Below the pieces are notes generated by a model that saw only the letters and a program-made list of their open reading frames with translations, was not told where the DNA came from and did no database searches. From the NCBI GenBank assembly GCA_003140835.1, contig PLLA01000081.1:4208-39381 (forward strand): DNA of 35,174 nucleotides, written 5' to 3'. The stretch comes from Candidatus Tumulicola scandinaviensis. Lineage in GTDB: Bacteria > Vulcanimicrobiota > Vulcanimicrobiia > Vulcanimicrobiales > Vulcanimicrobiaceae. The position numbers and the translations under genes are program-made. Shown piece after piece: positions 8,538-16,242 of this stretch. How positions within the stretch are numbered: position 1 is the stretch's first letter; each line of letters starts with the position of its first letter.

Positions 8538-8897
8538 ATGGCGCACCCGGAGAAAGACCGGCGCATCGACTATATCGAGATCGGCGTTCGAAATATCGTC
8601 GAAGCCAAGGCCTTCTACGGGAGCGCCTTCGGCTGGAAATTTACCGACTACGGCGATGAATATGCGTCGTTCGACGACGGCGGCATCGGTGGCGGCCTGC
8701 GCCTCGAGCCTCATTCGACGGCCGGCGGACCCTTGGTGATTCTCTACGCCGTCGATCTGGAAGACAGCGAAAAAGCGGTTCGCGCTGCCGGCGGGACGAT
8801 CGTGGAACCGATTTTCGCGTTCCCAGGCGGTCGGCGATTCCATTTTTCCGACCCCAGCGGGAATGTCTTGGCGGTATGGTCCGAGCCCGTTGACTAA
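8538..8897 (+). CDS. VOC-superfamily (glyoxalase/bleomycin-resistance fold) protein
   Basis: This 119-residue single-domain VOC protein shows IDYIEIGVRNIVEAKAFYGSAFGWKF, the metal-site-like first strand and helix. The second half has LVILYAVDLEDSEKAVRAAGG and FHFSDPSGNVLAVW. Such proteins bind metals or small molecules as dimers; the substrate cannot be told from sequence. The frame opens at 8490 within the inverted repeat, but the ATG at 8538 has a GGAGG ribosome-binding site 8 nt upstream (8525-8529) and starts just before the fold, so it is chosen. Confidence 0.85.
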   Translation: MAHPEKDRRIDYIEIGVRNIVEAKAFYGSAFGWKFTDYGDEYASFDDGGIGGGLRLEPHSTAGGPLVILYAVDLEDSEKAVRAAGGTIVEPIFAFPGGRRFHFSDPSGNVLAVWSEPVD

Positions 8898-8952
8898 CGC
8901 GGAAGGCCGCAGGAGCTAGACGCCGCTCGGAGGCGCGGCCTAATACCTTGGC

Positions 8953-9666
8953 ATGAGCGACTCCCCTTCAGCGAGCGGACCGGGCGACTCTGATCGTGCT
9001 GGGGCGCCAACATCTCAGCCCATCGTTGAAACAGGCTTCGTTCTTGAGGTCGTAGAGCGCGCGAACGACCGACTCCTGGACCGGATAGATGCCCTAGACG
9101 CGTTTTTTGGTGTCCTAATGACGGCGGTGCTGGCCGTTGTTTTGCTAGCCCTAGATCGGTTCCGGCTCTTTGGCCCTTTCCCCGACGTCCCGCTCGGCTG
9201 GACGGCAATTTCCCTATTGATTTTGGCCTTCTTTGGCGCGATCGCCGGTTGGCTTCGCGGCAACGACGTGCTACTACGCAAGCTCTTCCGGTACGGGAAA
9301 GAAGAGGAACGTGACGCTCCCATTCCCCGTCGATTTATTTGGGCGGTCGGCGCTAAAGGCGAACAGGCGCTCCTCGACACGATTTCGGCTATATCGTTGA
9401 GTTTCACCGCGAACCAGCCGATTCGGACCTACAAACGGCACTTGGCCGCGATTTCCCTCGCGCTCCTTACGTTGGGCACTCTCGCCGCTGGTCTAGCGAA
9501 GGTGATATACTTATCGCATGTCACCACAAGTGAGTCAGGGCATGAGGGACTTGGCCAGCGCGATAGAGCGAGAGGGAGATATTCCTGTAAGCCAATCGGA
9601 TCGCCCGGATTTTTATATTTACGGCCACCAAAGTGGCGAACCCGTCATTGCATCAGGAGACCATAG
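8953..9666 (+). CDS. Membrane protein of unknown function, three predicted helices
   Basis: This 237-residue ORF was not recognised. A soluble N-terminus (1-48) includes a charged helix ending NDRLLDRIDALDAF. Two helices form a hairpin (about 50-69 and 81-101). A cytoplasmic stretch with KGEQALLDTISAISLSF follows, then a third helix (about 164-187). The last 45 residues are Arg/Gly-rich and look like an out-of-frame reading, because a coding-like 53-residue ORF overlaps them in another frame. The true C-terminus may therefore have been altered. Base composition is less GC-biased than in its neighbours, hinting at acquisition. Function unknown. Confidence 0.65.
   Translation: MSDSPSASGPGDSDRAGAPTSQPIVETGFVLEVVERANDRLLDRIDALDAFFGVLMTAVLAVVLLALDRFRLFGPFPDVPLGWTAISLLILAFFGAIAGWLRGNDVLLRKLFRYGKEEERDAPIPRRFIWAVGAKGEQALLDTISAISLSFTANQPIRTYKRHLAAISLALLTLGTLAAGLAKVIYLSHVTTSESGHEGLGQRDRARGRYSCKPIGSPGFLYLRPPKWRTRHCIRRP
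9506..9511 (+). promoter_or_regulatory. -10 box 6 nt before a small ORF
   Basis: TATACT at 9506-9511 precedes the ATG at 9518 by 6 nt, the same spacing as in the antitoxin promoter at 4847. No convincing -35 box is seen at 16-18 bp, so this is weaker than the other promoters. Confidence 0.4.
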
Positions 9667-9679
9667 AGAAAAAGGATAA
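9518..9679 (+). CDS. Small ORF (53 aa) overlapping the membrane protein gene
   Basis: This small soluble acidic protein begins MSPQVSQGMRDLASAIE, has an amphipathic N-terminal helix, then DRPDFYIYGHQSGEPVIASG. It has no recognised family. It overlaps the last 149 nt of the upstream ORF in another frame. Its composition is far more protein-like than the overlapping frame's Arg-rich tail. The ATG is the first codon set after an in-frame TGA, follows a TATACT box by 6 nt, and a strong intrinsic terminator lies 28 bp after the stop. These features support a separate gene, but only by inference. Confidence 0.5.
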   Translation: MSPQVSQGMRDLASAIEREGDIPVSQSDRPDFYIYGHQSGEPVIASGDHREKG

Positions 9680-9707
9680 GCAGCTCCTGGAGCAAGGCGG
9701 TTAATCC

Positions 9708-9733
9708 AAAGCCCTCCCGGGGCTTTTTATTTT
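9708..9733 (+). terminator. Intrinsic terminator
   Basis: The stem AAAGCCC / GGGCTTT (9708-9714 and 9720-9726) with a TCCCG loop is followed by TTATTTT. It points along the + strand and ends transcription of the small ORF and membrane protein genes, before the parS region. Confidence 0.85.
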
Positions 9734-9896
9734 CCTTTCGCGGAAACCCATAGAACCAAGGGGTCAATCCGGCTATGTACGGAACCGCACCATGGAAGAA
9801 CGCGCGTGAATCCCCACGTCCCACGCGCCTTCTTCCTCTTCCGAGGCCGCAATCGCCCCGGCTAGACGAACTCGGCCGCCCGAAACGGCGCGACCG

Positions 9897-9912
9897 TATT
9901 TCACGTGAAACG
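9897..9912. other. parS centromere-like site 1
   Basis: TATTTCACGTGAAACG matches the widely conserved bacterial parS sequence TGTTTCACGTGAAACA at 14 of 16 positions, including the full palindromic core. It lies 1.5 kb upstream of parA. ParB would load here as a CTP-dependent clamp. Confidence 0.92.
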
Positions 9913-9920
9913 GAGCCGCG

Positions 9921-9936
9921 GATTTCACGTGAAACA
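9921..9936. other. parS centromere-like site 2
   Basis: GATTTCACGTGAAACA matches parS at 14 of 16 positions. It is centred 24 bp from site 1, just over two helical turns, and lies 30 bp before the CCA-adding enzyme gene. The 9734-9896 stretch before the sites holds nothing else recognisable. Confidence 0.92.
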
Positions 9937-9965
9937 TCTCGGATGGGCTGCCTCGATGTTGTACG

Positions 9966-11378
9966 ATGAACGGGATGTATAGCCCCCATCCGCTCGACGC
10001 GAAGCTGGCCGGCGTCTTGCCGCCGGGCTCGCTGTTTGCGGTCGGCGGCCGGGTCCGCGACGAACTGCGGGCCGGCACCGAGGGCATCGAGCTCCCGAAG
10101 AAAGACCTGGACTACCTCGTCACCGGGGTCCCGCTCGAGGATCTTCGCGCCCGGCTCGCGCCGCTAGGCCGGTTGGACCTAGTCGGCGCCGCGTTTGCCG
10201 TCTTGAAGCTGACGGCCGGCGGCGAGACGGTCGACGTAGGTTTGCCGCGGCGAGAGCGCTCGATCGGCCACGGACACCGCGATTTTTCGGTCCAGAGCGG
10301 CCCCGAGATTCCGCTCGAAGACGACCTGGCGCGCCGCGACTTCCGCATGAACATGATCGCGCGGTCGCTGCCGTCCGGCGACGTGGTCGACCCCTACGGC
10401 GGCGAAGCCGACATCCGCGCGCGGCGCATCGACATTCTGACGCCGGACGTTTTCGTCGAGGACCCGCTGCGCATGCTCCGCGCCGCGCAGTTCGCCGCTC
10501 GCTTCGACTATCAGCCGACCCCTGCAACCCGCGCGGCCATGAAGGGTGCCGCCGGACTCGTCGGGACCGTTTCGGCCGAGCGCGTCAACGACGAGCTCAC
10601 CAAGTTGTTCGACCACGCGCAGCGCCCGTCGATCGGCCTGGAACTGCTTCGCGAAACGGGCGTTCTGCAGCACCTCTGGCCGGAGCTGCTCGAAGGCGTC
10701 GGCGTCGAGCAGAACGAGTGGCACGCCTACGATGTCTGGCATCACGCAATGGCGACGCTCGACGCAACCCCGCCGGGAGATCCGGTCCTCCGATTAGCCG
10801 CCGTCTTGCACGACGTCGGCAAACCGCGCACCAAGGACGGGCCGCACTTCTATCGCCACGAACTCGTCGGCGCCGACATGGCCCGCTCGATGCTCACGCG
10901 CTTCCGTTTCTCGAACGACGTCGTCGATCGGGTCGAACGGCTGGTGCGCCAGCACATGTTTGCGGCCGATCCGGAGATGAAAGATGCCGCGGTTCGCCGC
11001 TTCATTCGCAGGATCGAGATCGAAAATATCGAACACCTGTTCGCTTTACGGCAAGCCGACGTGGCCGGCTCGGGTTTGCCGAAGCGCGGCGACCACAACG
11101 AGCGGTTCGCCGATCGCGTTCGCGAGGAAATCGCCCGAAAACCCGCCTTTTCCGTCGCCGATTTACACGTTTCGGGCGATGACGTCGTGGCCTTGCTGAT
11201 TCGCCGCGGAATGGCGCCGCGGGAATTTCGCGGTGACGGCCGCGTCGGCGCCGCCCTCCGTTGGCTGTTCGAGTACGTCACCGACGCCCCCGATCGCAAC
11301 GAGCGCAGCTGCCTGTTAGGCCTGCTCGAGCAGTATCTCGATACACAAACGCGCAATGGCACGCTGAACGGTTCCTGA
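9966..11378 (+). CDS. tRNA nucleotidyltransferase / poly(A) polymerase family protein with HD domain
   Basis: This 470-residue class II nucleotidyltransferase has the head motif LFAVGGRVRDEL, the catalytic carboxylates in KKDLDYLV, then RRDFRMNMIA and EDPLRMLRAAQFAARF in the expected order. An HD phosphohydrolase domain follows: HAYDVWHHAMATLD, VLHDVGKP and later RLVRQHMF. This layout is typical of bacterial CCA-adding enzymes, which repair the 3' CCA of tRNA, but the motifs seen do not exclude an A-adding or poly(A) specialisation. It starts 30 bp after parS site 2 and ends 12 bp before parA, so it may be co-transcribed with parAB. A second ATG at 9975 is possible. Confidence 0.9.
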   Translation: MNGMYSPHPLDAKLAGVLPPGSLFAVGGRVRDELRAGTEGIELPKKDLDYLVTGVPLEDLRARLAPLGRLDLVGAAFAVLKLTAGGETVDVGLPRRERSIGHGHRDFSVQSGPEIPLEDDLARRDFRMNMIARSLPSGDVVDPYGGEADIRARRIDILTPDVFVEDPLRMLRAAQFAARFDYQPTPATRAAMKGAAGLVGTVSAERVNDELTKLFDHAQRPSIGLELLRETGVLQHLWPELLEGVGVEQNEWHAYDVWHHAMATLDATPPGDPVLRLAAVLHDVGKPRTKDGPHFYRHELVGADMARSMLTRFRFSNDVVDRVERLVRQHMFAADPEMKDAAVRRFIRRIEIENIEHLFALRQADVAGSGLPKRGDHNERFADRVREEIARKPAFSVADLHVSGDDVVALLIRRGMAPREFRGDGRVGAALRWLFEYVTDAPDRNERSCLLGLLEQYLDTQTRNGTLNGS

Positions 11379-11390
11379 GGGAGAACGATA

Positions 11391-12164
11391 CTGGCGCGCA
11401 TCATCGCTCTCGTCAATCAAAAAGGCGGAGTCGGCAAAAGCACCACCGCGGTGAACCTCGGTGCGGCTTTAGCCGTGCTGGGCAAACGCGTGCTGCTCGT
11501 CGACGCCGACCCGCAAGGCAACGCGACCACCGGCCTGGGCATTGATAAAACGCAACTACGGCGCGACGTTTACGATCTGCTGTTGCAAGAAGCGGCCATC
11601 GACGACGTCATCGTTCCGACCGAACTCGAAGGCTTATGGCTCGTCCCCGCAACGATCAACCTGGCCGGCGCTGAGATCGAGCTCGTTTCGGCAATGTCGC
11701 GGGAAACGCGCATGCGCAACGCGGTACTGCCAGTCGCATCGCGGTACGATTTCGTCTTCATCGACTGTCCGCCGTCGCTCGGACTGCTCACGATCAACGC
11801 CTTGACCGCCGCCGAGGAATGCATCATTCCGGTGCAAGCCGAGTATTACGCGCTCGAAGGGTTATCGCAATTAACCAACGTGGTGCGCCGCGTACGCGAG
11901 GCGCTCAATCCAGCGCTGCATGTCAGCGGCGTGGTGGTGACGATGTTCGACGGACGCACGCGCTTGGCAACCGAAGTGCTCGAAGAACTCGTGAAGTTTT
12001 TTCCCGAACAAATGTTCAAAACGCAAATTCCGCGCAACGTGCGCATTTCCGAGGCGCCATCATACGGCAAGCCGGTCATCGTCTTCGACGTCAAAAGCCG
12101 CGGCGCCCAAGCCTATCTCGCGCTGGCGCGGGAGCTTCTGGAACCGGTCGAAGTGCACGCATGA
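11391..12164 (+). CDS. parA: Chromosome-partitioning ATPase ParA (Soj), apparent CTG start
   Basis: This 257-residue ParA/MinD-type ATPase moves ParB-parS complexes. Residues 3-18 (RIIALVNQKGGVGKST) hold the deviant Walker A, and FIDCPPSLGLLTINAL is the Walker B region. No ATG, GTG or TTG precedes the P-loop in frame. The next GTG, 11451, would remove it. CTG 11391 has AGGGAG (11378-11383) 7 nt upstream and gives the normal family N-terminus; ATA at 11388 is the only other nearby near-cognate. CTG is therefore the likely start. parB overlaps by 4 nt (ATGA). Confidence 0.93.
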   Translation: MARIIALVNQKGGVGKSTTAVNLGAALAVLGKRVLLVDADPQGNATTGLGIDKTQLRRDVYDLLLQEAAIDDVIVPTELEGLWLVPATINLAGAEIELVSAMSRETRMRNAVLPVASRYDFVFIDCPPSLGLLTINALTAAEECIIPVQAEYYALEGLSQLTNVVRRVREALNPALHVSGVVVTMFDGRTRLATEVLEELVKFFPEQMFKTQIPRNVRISEAPSYGKPVIVFDVKSRGAQAYLALARELLEPVEVHA

Positions 12165-13024
12165 GCACGCCGCGACGCGGCCTCGGGCGAGGTCTGGGCG
12201 CGCTGCTGGGCGAGGCGTCGTCCCCGGCCGCCAACGCGCGCGAATCGCTGCGCGAAATTCCGGTCGATCGCATCACCCCGAATCCATTTCAGCCGCGCAA
12301 GACGTTCGAGCGGCAACCGCTCGACGAGCTTCAAGCCTCGATCGCGGAGTACGGCGTGTTGGTGCCGATCATCGTGCGCCACCGTGGCGACGCTTTCGAA
12401 CTGGTTGCCGGCGAGCGGCGCTGGCGCGCCTGCGCCGCCCTGCAGCTGACGACCATCCCCGCCATCGTGCGGGCCGGTGACGACCGCGACACACTCGAGG
12501 TCGCGATGATCGAAAACCTCCAGCGCGAGAATCTCAACGCCTTGGAGGAGGCCGCCGGCTTCCAGGCCTTGATCGACGACCATGCATTCACCCAAGACGA
12601 CGTGGCCCGACGCCTGGGGAAGAGCCGGTCGGCGGTTGCGAACACGCTACGGCTGCTGTCGCTGCCGGATCCGGTGAAGGCGATGCTGGCCGACCGCCGG
12701 CTCTCGGCCGGACACGCCCGCGCTTTGCTGTCCGCGCCTCCGGCCGCTCGCATAGCCCTGGCGGAGCGGACCGTTAACGAAGGGCTGTCGGTTCGCACGC
12801 TCGAGCGTCTCACCGGCGCCGTCGCTACCCCGCAAGCCGAAAAAGCGGCGCCCAAACTGCGCGCGCTCTCGCCCGACGAGCACGCCTTCGAGTCGCGCTT
12901 GCGTCAGCGCTTCGGCACGCACGTTTCGATCGTGCGCAGCGGGCGCGGGGGGCGCATCGAGCTACGGTTCGGCAGCGATGACGAACTGATTCGTCTCGGC
13001 GACCTGTTGCTCGGCGAGGAGTAG
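12161..13024 (+). CDS. parB: Chromosome-partitioning protein ParB (Spo0J)
   Basis: This 287-residue CTP-dependent DNA clamp binds parS. The N-terminus RRGLGRGLGALLG is the ParA-stimulating segment. IPVDRITPNPFQPRKTF, the CTP-binding box GERRWRA and ENLQRENLN form the ParB/Srx-like domain. The central helix-turn-helix is around QDDVARRLGKSRSAVANTLRL, and a C-terminal dimerisation region follows. Its ATG overlaps the parA stop. Two matching parS sites lie 2.2 kb upstream, so the complete ParABS set is in this window. Confidence 0.97.
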   Translation: MSTPRRGLGRGLGALLGEASSPAANARESLREIPVDRITPNPFQPRKTFERQPLDELQASIAEYGVLVPIIVRHRGDAFELVAGERRWRACAALQLTTIPAIVRAGDDRDTLEVAMIENLQRENLNALEEAAGFQALIDDHAFTQDDVARRLGKSRSAVANTLRLLSLPDPVKAMLADRRLSAGHARALLSAPPAARIALAERTVNEGLSVRTLERLTGAVATPQAEKAAPKLRALSPDEHAFESRLRQRFGTHVSIVRSGRGGRIELRFGSDDELIRLGDLLLGEE

Positions 13025-13029
13025 CGACG

Positions 13030-13209
13030 GTGGTGCCGGTGACGCGCATGGTGACGATGCTGATGATGGCGGTGATTTGTTTTGCGTTACTGCTGCCGCT
13101 CGCAATGGAACGCCACAACCCGTTGTTGGCGGCCGCCATCGTTACGATTTTCGTTCTTTACTTGGGCGCCAACGTGCTGGTATGGCTGCGCATGCGACGG
13201 CGTGCATAG
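13030..13209 (+). CDS. Tiny membrane protein between parB and thiE
   Basis: This 59-residue ORF has GTG 13030 or 13033 or ATG 13048 as possible starts and was not recognised. Two hydrophobic segments (MVTMLMMAVICFALLPLA, then a segment around IVTIFVLYLGANVLVWL) are separated by ERHNP, and the tail is basic (RMRRRA). It starts 6 bp after parB and overlaps thiE by 8 nt, so it sits inside one transcription unit. The clean two-helix pattern with a positive tail supports a real gene; function is unknown. Confidence 0.6.
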   Translation: MVPVTRMVTMLMMAVICFALLLPLAMERHNPLLAAAIVTIFVLYLGANVLVWLRMRRRA

Positions 13210-13858
13210 CCACCCCGTTCGCACGCGCGAACGGCGCGCGGCGTTGTTGCACGGTATTTATGCGATCGTCAACGAAGGCCCAGCCGATCCGCTCGAGGTC
13301 GCGCGTGCCGCAACCGAGGCCGGCATCCGCATCCTGCAATACCGTGCAAAACACGGAATCGTCGAAGGTCATCTGCGCGGCGTGTGCGACATCGCACACG
13401 CGTGCGGGGCGCTGCTGATCGTTAACGACGACGCCGAGGCGGCGGTGGGATTCGACTGCGACGGCGTGCATCTCGGTCCCGACGATCCGCATTTTTCCGA
13501 CGTCGCGCCGGTGCGCGCATTATTGGGCGACCGGCTGATCGGCCTTTCGTGCGGTACGGTCGCCGAGGCGCTCGCCGCCGGCGGTCACGACGTCGACTAC
13601 CTGGGAGTCGGTTCGGTCTACGCGACCGCCTCCAAGCACGATGCCGGCGAACCGATCGGCATCGACGGCCTGCAGCGCGTTGCGCGCGCGAGCCGCGTTC
13701 CGGTCGCCGCCATCGGCGGCATCGACGCGTTGAACGTGGCATCCGTGGCCCGCAGCGGCGTGGCGATGGCCGCGGTGATATCGGCGATTGCGAACGACCC
13801 CGACCCGGCCTTCGCGGCCCGCCGCTTGGTCCGAACGTGGACGCAAACCGCAGCGTGA
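13202..13858 (+). CDS. thiE: Thiamine-phosphate synthase-like protein ThiE
   Basis: This 218-residue TIM-barrel protein of the ThiE family joins HMP-PP and thiazole phosphate. GIYAIVNEG, ILQYRAKHG (the phosphate/base region), LLIVNDDAEAAVG, DGVHLGPDD, LGVGSVYATASKHDAG and VAAIGGIDALNV follow the family order. Some positions are divergent, for example QYRAK where QLREK is usual. The frame opens further upstream inside the small membrane gene, but GTG 13202 gives normal length. It overlaps the following kinase gene by 4 nt (GTGA), making a thiE-thiD pair. Confidence 0.88.
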   Translation: MHSHPVRTRERRAALLHGIYAIVNEGPADPLEVARAATEAGIRILQYRAKHGIVEGHLRGVCDIAHACGALLIVNDDAEAAVGFDCDGVHLGPDDPHFSDVAPVRALLGDRLIGLSCGTVAEALAAGGHDVDYLGVGSVYATASKHDAGEPIGIDGLQRVARASRVPVAAIGGIDALNVASVARSGVAMAAVISAIANDPDPAFAARRLVRTWTQTAA

Positions 13859-14580
13859 TCGTCCTATCGATCGGCACGAGCCACCCGTGGAACGTCTCGG
13901 GCATCGGGCGCGACCTCATCGTCGGAACGAGGTTGAACGCGCGCGTTTTCACCGCAATCGTGGCCGTCAGCGCCCAAGATGCCGGCGGCGTTGTGGCCCT
14001 GCACGCCGTTCCGCCCGGCATCGTGCGCGCACAGCTTTCGGCGCTACCCTGGGATGCCGCCGGTGCGGTCCGCGTCGGCGCGCTCGCAACGCGCGAAAAC
14101 GTTCAAGCCGTGAGCGCCGCGTTGCGTGCCCGGCCGGCACTAACGGCGGTCGTCGATCCGGTCTTTGCGGCCAGCCGTGGCGGGGAACTCGCGGATGAAG
14201 CCGCGCGCCGGGCGATCGCCGAGGAGCTGGCGACCTTGCCCAGCGTCGTTCTTACGCCAAATCTCGCCGAAGCCGCGACCCTTCTCGGCACGCACCCGAT
14301 CCAACGGGAAGCCATCGGCGACGCGGCAGCGGCCCTGCAGGCGCGAGGCGCGCACGCGGTCCTGGTCAAAGGCGGCCATCTCGGCGGCGACCCGGTCGAC
14401 GCGCTCGCCACCGCCGCCGGAGTGGAACTGTTTAGCGAACCGCGCATCGCCGGCGAAATGCACGGCATCGGGTGCACGCTTGCGATGGCGCTGGCATGCG
14501 AACTCGCTCGCGAAACGCCGCTCGCAGCCGCCGTCGCGGCGGCGCGTGGGTACGTTCGCGCCGAAATCGCTCGTCACTAG
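13855..14580 (+). CDS. thiD: ThiD-like hydroxymethylpyrimidine (phosphate) kinase, divergent N-terminus
   Basis: This 241-residue ribokinase-fold enzyme is probably the HMP/HMP-P kinase of thiamine synthesis, given its coupling to thiE. The C-terminal half is typical: VVLTPNLAEAATLLG, AVLVKGGHLGGDPVD, and the anion-hole motif HGIGCTLAMA. The N-terminal substrate motif is unusual: family members have a GTDPSGGAGIQADL-like stretch, whereas here it reads GTSHPWNVSGIGRDL. The adjacent FTAIVAVSAQDAGGV block fits the family. The substrate may therefore differ from canonical HMP-P. The GTG start is fixed by overlap with thiE. Confidence 0.82.
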   Translation: MIVLSIGTSHPWNVSGIGRDLIVGTRLNARVFTAIVAVSAQDAGGVVALHAVPPGIVRAQLSALPWDAAGAVRVGALATRENVQAVSAALRARPALTAVVDPVFAASRGGELADEAARRAIAEELATLPSVVLTPNLAEAATLLGTHPIQREAIGDAAAALQARGAHAVLVKGGHLGGDPVDALATAAGVELFSEPRIAGEMHGIGCTLAMALACELARETPLAAAVAAARGYVRAEIARH

Positions 14581-14640
14581 CCTCCGCAAACCGCCGTTCG
14601 AAAAGGGCGGTGCTGTAAGGGCGTGCAAACGGGTCGCCCC

Positions 14641-15654
14641 ATGACCTCCGTCCCCGCTAGCGTTGTAAGAAAGCCGCGCGTCATGTCGGGCATGCGCCCG
14701 ACCGGCGGCCTCCATCTCGGCCATCTCGTCGGGGTGCTTACGCAATGGGTGACCTTTTGCGAAAACGCCGACGCCTTTTTCGAAATTGCCGACCTGCACG
14801 CATATACCACCGAATTCGACGATCCGAGCAAGATCCGCGACGCGCGCAACGAGATGGTCGCCGTTTGGCTGGCGGCCGGCGTCGATCCGCAGAAATCGAC
14901 GATCTTCTTACAATCGGCCGTACCCGAAATCGGCGAGCTGCACGTGCTGCTTTCGATGATTACGCCGGTATCGTGGCTCGAGCGCGTTCCAACCTACAAA
15001 GGGCAGATCGAAGCGCTGGGCCAGTCCGTTGCAACCTACGGTTTTCTCGGGTACCCGCTGTTGCAGCTGTGCGACATCGCCATCGTTCGCGGCGAATACG
15101 TTCCGGTCGGCGGCGACCAGCAAGCGCATCTCGAGTTTGGGCGCGAAGTCGTGCGCCGTTTCAATCATCTCTACGGCAACGGCCGCCAGATTCTGCTCGA
15201 GCCGCAAGCCACGTTTTCGGAGTTTCGCGAAGTGCCGGGCACCGACGGGCGCAAGATGAGCAAATCGTACGATAACGCGATCCTCATTTCCGACGACGAA
15301 GAGACGACGACCAAAAAGGTGCGCTCGATGATCACTGACCCGCAAAAACTTCGGCGCGGCGATCCCGGCAGGCCTGAAATCTGCCCCGTTTTCGCGCTCT
15401 GGCGCTTCGTGAATCCGCTAAGCCTCAACGGGATCGCGGCAGCGTGCCGCTCGGGCGCGCTCGGATGCGTGCAAGACAAAGGCGAATTTGCCGAAGAACT
15501 CAACGCGTATCTCCGCCCGGTGCGGGAACGCTACGCCGAATACCGCGACGATCCGGCGCGCGTCGAACGCATCATCGAGGAGGGAACGGCCCGCACCCGC
15601 GCGATCGCATCGGAAGTGCTCGCCGACGTCAAAGACGCAATGCGGTTGACGTAG
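14641..15654 (+). CDS. trpS: Tryptophanyl-tRNA synthetase
   Basis: This class I aminoacyl-tRNA synthetase attaches tryptophan to tRNA-Trp in the cytoplasm. The HIGH motif is HLGH (residues 25-28) after SGMRPTGG. KMSKS is exact (205-209), after DGR. GGDQQAHLEFGREVVRRFN and the C-terminal helical domain are intact. Length is 337 residues, normal for the family. ATG 14641 places the catalytic motif properly; an in-frame GTG lies at 14623. A 60-bp gap precedes it, without a clear promoter. Confidence 0.95.
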   Translation: MTSVPASVVRKPRVMSGMRPTGGLHLGHLVGVLTQWVTFCENADAFFEIADLHAYTTEFDDPSKIRDARNEMVAVWLAAGVDPQKSTIFLQSAVPEIGELHVLLSMITPVSWLERVPTYKGQIEALGQSVATYGFLGYPLLQLCDIAIVRGEYVPVGGDQQAHLEFGREVVRRFNHLYGNGRQILLEPQATFSEFREVPGTDGRKMSKSYDNAILISDDEETTTKKVRSMITDPQKLRRGDPGRPEICPVFALWRFVNPLSLNGIAAACRSGALGCVQDKGEFAEELNAYLRPVRERYAEYRDDPARVERIIEEGTARTRAIASEVLADVKDAMRLT

Positions 15655-15655
15655 C

Positions 15656-15700
15656 TTTGTCATGCTGAGCGGAGCGCCGCAGGCGAACTAGGCCAAGGGA
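15656..15700 (+). repeat. Dispersed intergenic repeat, copy C
   Basis: This copy contains TTTGTCATGCTGAGCGGAG, then GCAGGCGAACTAGGCCAAGGG. It begins just after the trpS stop and reaches into the 3' end of the convergent nucleotidyltransferase gene (stop at 15688). It is related to copies A, B and D. Confidence 0.6.
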
Positions 15701-16242
15701 AGGTGCGCCGTCTTCGATCCGTGGCCTTCGGCTCTCGCAATCTCGCGATTGAATAACTCGAATTTCGCAATGGCACGCTCGCGTTCGCTCCAGTCGCGGA
15801 TTCCTTCCATATCGACTTCGTGGCCGGCAGCGACGCCCACGGCGGCACCGAGTGCCGAAAAATCACCGTAATGGAAATACCATAGCAGGCGGTCTCGAAC
15901 GCAATCGGTTGGATGCAAGACGTGCAACGTTTCCCGGCCGCGGCGAACGGTTGCAAAATCGGCGATGTGCTCGCGCCCAATCATCAGCGGGCCGACCGGG
16001 AACTCCAGGACGTACGGACTCCAGTCGCTGCGATAAATTCCGCCGCTTTCTGCAAATCCAATTCGATGGAGTGCCTGCACTCCCAATTCAGAGTTTCCGA
16101 AGACGATAACGAAATCGGCATCCATGGATTGATAAACGCTCGGCGCGTAGTACGTAGCGGCGCTGCCGCCGGTGAGTACGGCCGTGGTGCCGACGGCATC
16201 GAGTGCGGTACACACGGCAAAACACACGTCTTCGAGCGTCAC
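15688..16242 (-). CDS. Nucleotidyltransferase-fold protein, candidate toxin of a two-gene module
   Basis: This 184-residue protein has a minimal nucleotidyltransferase signature: TGGSAATYY (GGS at 25-27), then MDADF with D41 and D43 as the metal-binding pair. A later YVLEFPVGP could carry the third acidic residue. The block HVLHPTDCVRDRLLWYFHYGD resembles AbiEii/DUF6036-type nucleotidyltransferases of toxin-antitoxin and abortive-infection systems. Its GTG start overlaps the stop of the winged-helix gene by 4 nt. Toxicity is inferred, not shown. The 3' end overlaps the dispersed repeat, so the last few residues may be repeat-derived. Confidence 0.72.
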   Translation of the reverse strand: MTLEDVCFAVCTALDAVGTTAVLTGGSAATYYAPSVYQSMDADFVIVFGNSELGVQALHRIGFAESGGIYRSDWSPYVLEFPVGPLMIGREHIADFATVRRGRETLHVLHPTDCVRDRLLWYFHYGDFSALGAAVGVAAGHEVDMEGIRDWSERERAIAKFELFNREIARAEGHGSKTAHLPLA

